From contig DCFW01000029.1 in the NCBI GenBank assembly GCA_002315435.1, positions 1 to 36,502 on the forward strand: a stretch of DNA of 36,502 nucleotides, read 5' to 3'. The notes under the pieces were generated by a model, which saw nothing but the letters and a program-made list of their open reading frames with translations, ran no database searches and was not told where the DNA came from. Position 1 is the first letter of the stretch. Every line of letters begins with the position of its first letter. Origin of the DNA: Bacteroidales bacterium UBA1794. GTDB taxonomy: Bacteria > Bacteroidota > Bacteroidia > Bacteroidales > Bacteroidaceae. The position numbers and the translations under genes were made by a program. Below, piece by piece: positions 31,842 through 36,502 of the stretch.

Positions 31842-34249
31842 CTTATTAAATAGGTTTTTCCTTTTTGTGTTTTAAACATGGTAAGATAATACTCTCCTTT
31901 TTTTATACTTCTTGCAGAAGCACCTTTTACACTTACTTTGCGATTGGTGCGCAACACACATTCATTTCCATTATTTGATACTATCATAGCAGAAGAAATC
32001 AGATGGTTTCTCCATTCAATATCGACAACAAAAGCACCACGAGCACACAAGCCCTTTACCTTCCCATCTTTCCATGCATCAGGCAATGCCGGTAATAAAT
32101 GTAATTCGCCTAAATGACTTTGTAGGAGCATTTCTCCAATACCGCTAATTGCCCCAAAGTTTCCATCAATTTGAAAGGGCGGGTGTGTATCAAATAAATC
32201 AGGCAAAGTAGACTTCGACAACAATTCATGCAACATCTTGTATGAATGATTACCGTCAAGCAATCGCGCTTGGAAATTGATCTTCCATGCTTTGCTCCAT
32301 CCGGTACCACCATCTCCACGTATGTCTAATGTCTTCTTACAAGCAGCTGCTAATTCAGGTGTTGTGAAAGGAGAGATCTCTCTTCCCGGATGCAGACCAA
32401 ACAAATGAGAGACGTGGCGATGTTGCGGGTCCTGATCTTTCCAATCCTTATACCACTCAACCAAATTGCCAGCCTTACCAATCTGAAGCGGATAAATAGA
32501 ATCTCTCATATTGATCCATTGTTCGCGCAAAGTGGCATCAACATTCAATAGAGTGGATGCTTCAGCCAAATTGTTTAATAAATCCCAAATGATTTCACGA
32601 TCCATAGCAGATGCTATCGTCACCACTCCTTGATTCCCACTCTCATCTAAATAAACATTCTCCGGGGATGTTGATGGAGCTGTCACATAATAGCCATCTT
32701 TCTTTATCATCCAATCCTTACAGAACTCGGCTGCACCTTTCATTAAAGGGTAAGCTGTCTCTTTTAAGTAGTTCTTATCCTGAGTAAATCTGTAATGTTC
32801 GTATAAATGCTGCGAGAGCCATGGTGAACCCATTGCCCAGTTAGCCCATTTCGGGTCACCTTGATGCTCTCCCACAGGATTAGCTAAAGCCCAAATATCT
32901 GAATTGTGATGTACAGCCCAGCCACTCATATTATAAAAGTTCTTCGCTATCTGAGTTCCGGTCACAGACAAATTCTTTATCTGATGAAGTAATGGTTCGG
33001 TCAATTCACTTAACCCAAGCTCTTCAGCCGGCCAATAGTTCATTTCTAAATTAATATTGGTGGTATAGTTACATCCCCAAGACGGTCTTTTCTTAATATT
33101 CCATAGCCCTTGTAGATTTGCCGCGGTACCTCCGGGTCGTGAGCACGATATTAATAGATACCTGCCGAATTGGAAATAGGTTTGTTCTAAGCCCGGATCA
33201 TTTGTTCCATTGGCGTAATTATTCAAGCGAACATCTATAGGCTGATTGATCGTATCATTGGCTATTTCAAGTGAAACACGACTAAAATATTTACGATAAT
33301 CTGCTACATGTTCAGTCTTTAATTGATTATAATCAATATTTTGGACACCTTCTACATATTTATTGGTTAGTGAATCTTCATCCACACCTTCAGTATCAGG
33401 ACGCTTGTCGTATCCATTAAAACTTGTGGCTATAGATATATAAAGTGTGACATCTGTTGCATTCTCCACTACTACAAATGGATTCGTTGTAACAGTTCCG
33501 TCAGTAGCAACAGCCTTCACTCTATATTCATATCTCATTCCCTTTTCTCCATGAGGACCAACATCTTCAATAGGGAAACGAGCCTCTGAATTAACCCGAT
33601 AAGGAGCTTGTCCACGGAGAACAAATTCATTTGGTGAAATACTTTTTATCGCTGCGCCCTCAAACTGAGTATCACCACTAACTTCAAAGTTTAATGCTCC
33701 CGTCTTTGAGGCATGTAATTTCATCACAACAACTTGCTTGGGTGCCGATACAAAAAGCTCACGACTATAAGTAACTCCATCAACGGTAAACCGAGTGGTG
33801 GAGACTGCCGTATTTAAATCTAAATCACGATAATAGTTCGATACTTCTCCTTTGAACTGCTGACGAATATGCAGATCACCTATCGGCAAATAGGATTGAC
33901 TATTTGGTCCTTGTATATGGTGCAATACTTTAGATGCCTCAGACCAATGTCCTTTAAATAACTCTTCACGTACAGTTGGTAAATACTTGATAGCGTCCGG
34001 GGTAGGATTAGTATTGGTTGGCCCTCCGCTCCAAAACGTTCCTTCATTCAGATTAAGTAGCTCATCATCTACTCGTCCGTAAGTCATCACCCCCAAACGT
34101 CCATTACCTAAAGGCAACGCCTCTTCAAAGCGGGTTGCCGGCTTTTTATACCACAGTTTTAAGCTATTTGATTCTTCGGCACATATCGATCCGGCATTAA
34201 GGCTGAATAAAGCAATGAATAATCCTATGACATAGTTTTTCATATTCAT
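31838..34249 (-). CDS. GH95 alpha-L-fucosidase / alpha-L-galactosidase
   Basis: An 803-residue exported inverting glycoside hydrolase. A signal peptide (MKNYVIGLFIALFSLNAGSICA) precedes the N-terminal beta domain (LWYKKPATRFEEALPLGNGRLG, a family opening). The (alpha/alpha)6 catalytic barrel retains the residues known from Bifidobacterium AfcA: N398 and N400 (NINLEMNYWPAEE), E530 as general acid (TSPENVY) and D695 (FQIDGNFG). Some Bacteroides GH95 proteins act on L-galactose rather than L-fucose, and I cannot separate these. Its target is probably a terminal deoxy- or L-sugar on rhamnogalacturonan side chains. ATGA overlaps join it to both neighbours; ATG 34243 is an alternative start. Confidence 0.93.
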   Translation of the reverse strand: MNMKNYVIGLFIALFSLNAGSICAEESNSLKLWYKKPATRFEEALPLGNGRLGVMTYGRVDDELLNLNEGTFWSGGPTNTNPTPDAIKYLPTVREELFKGHWSEASKVLHHIQGPNSQSYLPIGDLHIRQQFKGEVSNYYRDLDLNTAVSTTRFTVDGVTYSRELFVSAPKQVVVMKLHASKTGALNFEVSGDTQFEGAAIKSISPNEFVLRGQAPYRVNSEARFPIEDVGPHGEKGMRYEYRVKAVATDGTVTTNPFVVVENATDVTLYISIATSFNGYDKRPDTEGVDEDSLTNKYVEGVQNIDYNQLKTEHVADYRKYFSRVSLEIANDTINQPIDVRLNNYANGTNDPGLEQTYFQFGRYLLISCSRPGGTAANLQGLWNIKKRPSWGCNYTTNINLEMNYWPAEELGLSELTEPLLHQIKNLSVTGTQIAKNFYNMSGWAVHHNSDIWALANPVGEHQGDPKWANWAMGSPWLSQHLYEHYRFTQDKNYLKETAYPLMKGAAEFCKDWMIKKDGYYVTAPSTSPENVYLDESGNQGVVTIASAMDREIIWDLLNNLAEASTLLNVDATLREQWINMRDSIYPLQIGKAGNLVEWYKDWKDQDPQHRHVSHLFGLHPGREISPFTTPELAAACKKTLDIRGDGGTGWSKAWKINFQARLLDGNHSYKMLHELLSKSTLPDLFDTHPPFQIDGNFGAISGIGEMLLQSHLGELHLLPALPDAWKDGKVKGLCARGAFVVDIEWRNHLISSAMIVSNNGNECVLRTNRKVSVKGASARSIKKGEYYLTMFKTQKGKTYLIR

Positions 34250-34992
34250 TTATTTTTTACAAGAAGATACTTGGTTAAATCTTTTATCTTTAAATCTTGC
34301 ATTCCTTGAACTACAAACTCTGCTATTTTATGCGCTCCGGCATAACGTGTATGAGTATCATCCTTATCACCTTTGGGATGAGCTTTGTCTTCGGTTGAAT
34401 CACACCACATGTACAACTTTTTTGAAGCCTCATCACCTAATGAAAGTACCAAATCACGAGTCATTACGTTTGCATCAATCAATGGAACGTTATACTCACG
34501 AGCAACAGCTCGCATGATACCCGGATATGATTTCAATCGGTCATCAACCAATACTTTATCTTTAAATGTACGCATAACAATGGAAGTCAGCAATACGGGA
34601 TGAGCTTTATGTGCACGGGTTTCTTCTATAAACTTAATAAGATTGGCGCGATAATCTTTGGGTGATGCATGTCTTTCGGGTTTAGTGGATGTATCATTAT
34701 GTCCAAATTGAATAAGCACATAATCACCTTTCTTTACATTCTTCATGATGCTGTCCCAACGACCTTCGTCAATAAAGGATTTGGTGCTGCGCCCTGCTTT
34801 TGCACGATTAACGACTTCTACTTCATCTCCAAAAAAAGATCCAAGCTCTTGTCCCCAACCTCTTTGAATTGTTTTTGTTGTATCATAAGTCTGTGCGGTA
34901 GAATCACCTGCTATAAAGATTCTTACTTTAGGTTTGCCTGAAAATGCGAGACAAACCGAAACTAACAATAGTAAAGGAATGATGTTTTTCAT
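34246..34992 (-). CDS. Rhamnogalacturonan acetylesterase, CE12-type SGNH hydrolase
   Basis: Removes O-acetyl groups from the RG-I backbone so that lyases and hydrolases can act. The 248-residue exported protein has a signal peptide (about residues 1-18) and all four SGNH blocks: S31 in FIAGDSTAQTYD, G67 in NRAKAGRSTKSF, N99 in QFGHND, and D211 with H214 in DDTHTRYAG. The overall order matches RhgT/RGAE (CE12). It is the first gene of the minus-strand operon, with a perfect -7 box 23 bp upstream, and overlaps the GH95 start by ATGA. Confidence 0.93.
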   Translation of the reverse strand: MKNIIPLLLLVSVCLAFSGKPKVRIFIAGDSTAQTYDTTKTIQRGWGQELGSFFGDEVEVVNRAKAGRSTKSFIDEGRWDSIMKNVKKGDYVLIQFGHNDTSTKPERHASPKDYRANLIKFIEETRAHKAHPVLLTSIVMRTFKDKVLVDDRLKSYPGIMRAVAREYNVPLIDANVMTRDLVLSLGDEASKKLYMWCDSTEDKAHPKGDKDDTHTRYAGAHKIAEFVVQGMQDLKIKDLTKYLLVKNK

Positions 34993-35014
34993 GATTTATA
35001 ATGTTTTATCAATG

Positions 35015-35022
35015 CAAATATA
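35015..35022 (-). promoter_or_regulatory. -7 box of the rhamnogalacturonan operon
   Basis: TATATTTG on the minus strand, a perfect TAnnTTTG match 22 bp before ATG 34992. The lack of a clear -33 element suits an activator-dependent promoter. The 88 bp to the divergent box at 35111 is the natural place for an HTCS-binding site. Confidence 0.6.
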
Positions 35023-35110
35023 CCTTTTTTATTGAAAGTCTTTACATAGAATATTATACAAGATTATAGGTTTCTGTACAAAAACACATATTATTGCCAC
35101 CTATTATTAC

Positions 35111-35118
35111 TATATTTG
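35111..35118 (+). promoter_or_regulatory. -7 box of the divergent GH105 gene
   Basis: TATATTTG, a perfect TAnnTTTG match 28 bp before ATG 35147 and identical to the box of the divergent operon. The -33 element is weak. Confidence 0.6.
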
Positions 35119-35146
35119 TAGATATAATCGTAAAAACACATTATCC

Positions 35147-36274
35147 ATGCAAAAAAGAATTTTTCTTATTATTTCCTTATTATTGCTTCTACCCTATCTA
35201 TCAGAAGCTCAACAACTCCCAACAAAAAGTGAAACATTAAAAGCCCTTATTCTAGTTAATGATCATTTCATGACTAAATATGCCGACTGCACCCAACCGA
35301 TAACAATCAATGGAGTGACTCGTCCCAGCAACATCTGGACAAGAGGTGTATATTTCGAAGGATTGATGGCTTTGCATTCCATTTATCCGGATGATAAATA
35401 TTATGACTACACCACCAAATGGGGAGACTTCCATAAATGGGGATTTCGCAATGGAACGAAGACACGCAATGCTGACGATCAGTGCGCAGCACAGACTTAC
35501 TGCGATATATACAACTTGTCAAAAGATTCGGAGAAGTTGCGGAAGACAAAGGCTTGCATGGAAATGCTTTTAAATACGCCCAAAGTAGATGACTGGACAT
35601 GGATTGATGCGATACAAATGGGAATGCCTATCTTGGCAAAGATGGGAACGATCACGAATGATCCTGCCTATTATGAGAAGATGTGGCAGATGTATTCATG
35701 TACGCGCAATGTGTTAGGTAACAATGGATTATTCAATACGAAAGAAGGATTGTGGTGGCGTGATAAGGACTTTGTGCCTCCATATAAAGAGCCGAACGGA
35801 CAGAATTGTTATTGGAGTCGTGGCAATGGCTGGGTATATGCAGCCTTGGTTAGAGTAATGGATACAACTCCATCTAATGAAAAACATCGCAAGAGCTATC
35901 AAGCAGACTTCCTGGCAATGAGCAAAGCGTTGAAAAGCTGCCAACGTGAAGATGGATTCTGGAATGCAAGTTTGCATGATTCCACTCATTTTGGTGGCAA
36001 AGAAACCAGCGGAACTGCTCTATTTATATATGGTATGGCATGGGGCGTTCGCAAAGGATTGCTTCCACGCAATGAGTATCTTCCGGTAATAGCGAAAGCA
36101 TGGAATGCCATTCTCAAAGACGCTATCCATCCTGATGGTGTAGTAGGATTCGTACAAGGAACAGGTAAAGAGCCTAAAGATAGCCAGCCTGTTACTTACG
36201 ATAAGATTCCTGATTTCGAAGATTTCGGTACAGGTTGTGTTCTACTTGGAGGAAGCGAAGTATATAAATTGTAA
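35147..36274 (+). CDS. GH105 unsaturated rhamnogalacturonyl hydrolase
   Basis: A 375-residue exported enzyme with a signal peptide (MQKRIFLIISLLLLLPYLSEA) and a single (alpha/alpha)6 barrel. The acidic pair D110-D111 in RNADDQCAAQTYCDIY sits where YteR-type enzymes have substrate-binding and catalytic acids. WTWIDAIQMGMPILAKMG, YWSRGNGWVYAALVRVM, REDGFWNASLHD and KETSGTALFIYGMAWGVRKG are family signatures. It should hydrolyse the unsaturated galacturonyl residue left by PL11. It shares a divergent promoter region with the CE12-led operon, so co-regulation is likely. It is a second GH105 beside the fusion at 27868; the two are only distantly similar and may act on different chain lengths. Confidence 0.94.
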   Translation: MQKRIFLIISLLLLLPYLSEAQQLPTKSETLKALILVNDHFMTKYADCTQPITINGVTRPSNIWTRGVYFEGLMALHSIYPDDKYYDYTTKWGDFHKWGFRNGTKTRNADDQCAAQTYCDIYNLSKDSEKLRKTKACMEMLLNTPKVDDWTWIDAIQMGMPILAKMGTITNDPAYYEKMWQMYSCTRNVLGNNGLFNTKEGLWWRDKDFVPPYKEPNGQNCYWSRGNGWVYAALVRVMDTTPSNEKHRKSYQADFLAMSKALKSCQREDGFWNASLHDSTHFGGKETSGTALFIYGMAWGVRKGLLPRNEYLPVIAKAWNAILKDAIHPDGVVGFVQGTGKEPKDSQPVTYDKIPDFEDFGTGCVLLGGSEVYKL

Positions 36275-36301
36275 CGGGATACGTGTTATTCTCTATACTA
36301 T

Positions 36302-36336
36302 AAATGTCTCAATACTCAGCAGGTGTTGAGACATTT
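36302..36336 (+). terminator. Hairpin after the GH105 gene
   Basis: An 11-bp perfect stem AAATGTCTCAA (36302-36312) / TTGAGACATTT (36326-36336), 28 bp after the stop. Only a short T tract follows (CTGTAATGTATTTTCC), so termination may be partial. Confidence 0.65.
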
Positions 36337-36379
36337 CTGTAATGTATTTTCCCTGATGCAAAGCGACATTCTCATGTTT

Positions 36380-36467
36380 TACCTTGGTGGAAATCATTTT
36401 TCACCTAGGTAAGAAACGTTTTCCACCTGGGTAAGAAACATTTTTTACAACTGTAGAAATATCTTTT
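36380..36467. repeat. Degenerate tandem repeat, 22-bp period, 4 units (second locus)
   Basis: Units start at 36380, 36402, 36424 and 36446. The first three read nACCTnGGTnnGAAA followed by nnnTTTTn (TACCTTGGTGGAAA, CACCTAGGTAAGAAAC, CACCTGGGTAAGAAAC), and the fourth is decayed (TACAACTGTAGAAA). ACCTAGGT is itself a palindrome. Period and phase match the array at 20277-20364. The surrounding intergenic tail of the window holds no gene. Confidence 0.65.
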
Positions 36468-36502
36468 TGATTAATGCACAGGGCTGACGCATTACAATAA
36501 AG

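Overview
The window looks like a chromosomal segment of a Bacteroides-type gut anaerobe. The evidence is the AT-rich sequence, recurrent perfect TAnnTTTG boxes (the Bacteroidota -7 promoter element) 15-50 bp before genes, A-rich rather than GGAGG-type leaders, a one-protein hybrid two-component regulator, GldE, and a rhamnogalacturonan-degrading cluster. The species cannot be fixed from sequence alone.

Layout. (1) 1-1900: a DUF362-family gene on the minus strand, interrupted by one in-frame TAA, preceded by a 52-codon small ORF and followed by a good terminator. Two tandem tRNA-Asp genes with their own promoter and terminator come next. (2) 2285-9043, plus strand: a compact biosynthetic block purU-hisH-hisA-hisF-hisIE-ftsE-lysC-lysA. 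It covers formyl-THF hydrolysis, the late half of histidine synthesis, an FtsE-type ATPase, and the first and last enzymes of lysine/DAP synthesis, and ends at a 21-bp hairpin terminator. (3) 9106-20036: housekeeping genes. These are a GT2 glycosyltransferase; an aminotransferase with a LolC/E-like permease; a fucose-isomerase-like protein; the minus-strand string mutY-ssb-gldE-phosphopantetheinyl transferase; and, divergent from it, HU, a 30-residue very basic protein, and RNase G. (4) 20040-21998: an intergenic-rich stretch with a lipoprotein, a Gph-like phosphatase, a 22-bp-period repeat array and a probable approximately 68-nt small RNA. (5) 21998-36274: a carbohydrate locus for rhamnogalacturonan I. 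The minus-strand operon is CE12 acetylesterase, GH95, PL11 lyase, a GH105-SGNH-esterase fusion and L-rhamnose mutarotase. It is followed by a hybrid two-component sensor/AraC regulator that overlaps an iron alcohol dehydrogenase. A second GH105 gene diverges from the operon head.

How region 5 probably works (inference from families): PL11 cuts the RG backbone endolytically, leaving unsaturated galacturonyl ends; the two esterases remove acetyl groups; the GH105 enzymes release the unsaturated uronate; GH95 removes an alpha-L-fucosyl or L-galactosyl decoration; RhaM interconverts rhamnose anomers; and the alcohol dehydrogenase may reduce an aldehyde such as lactaldehyde from deoxysugar breakdown. 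There is no SusC/SusD pair in the window, so import must be encoded elsewhere.

The least explained items are the 22-bp-period repeat seen at two distant intergenic loci (20277-20364 and 36380-36467), the candidate small RNA at about 21815-21882, the tiny basic protein between HU and RNase G, and the nonsense-interrupted DUF362 gene.
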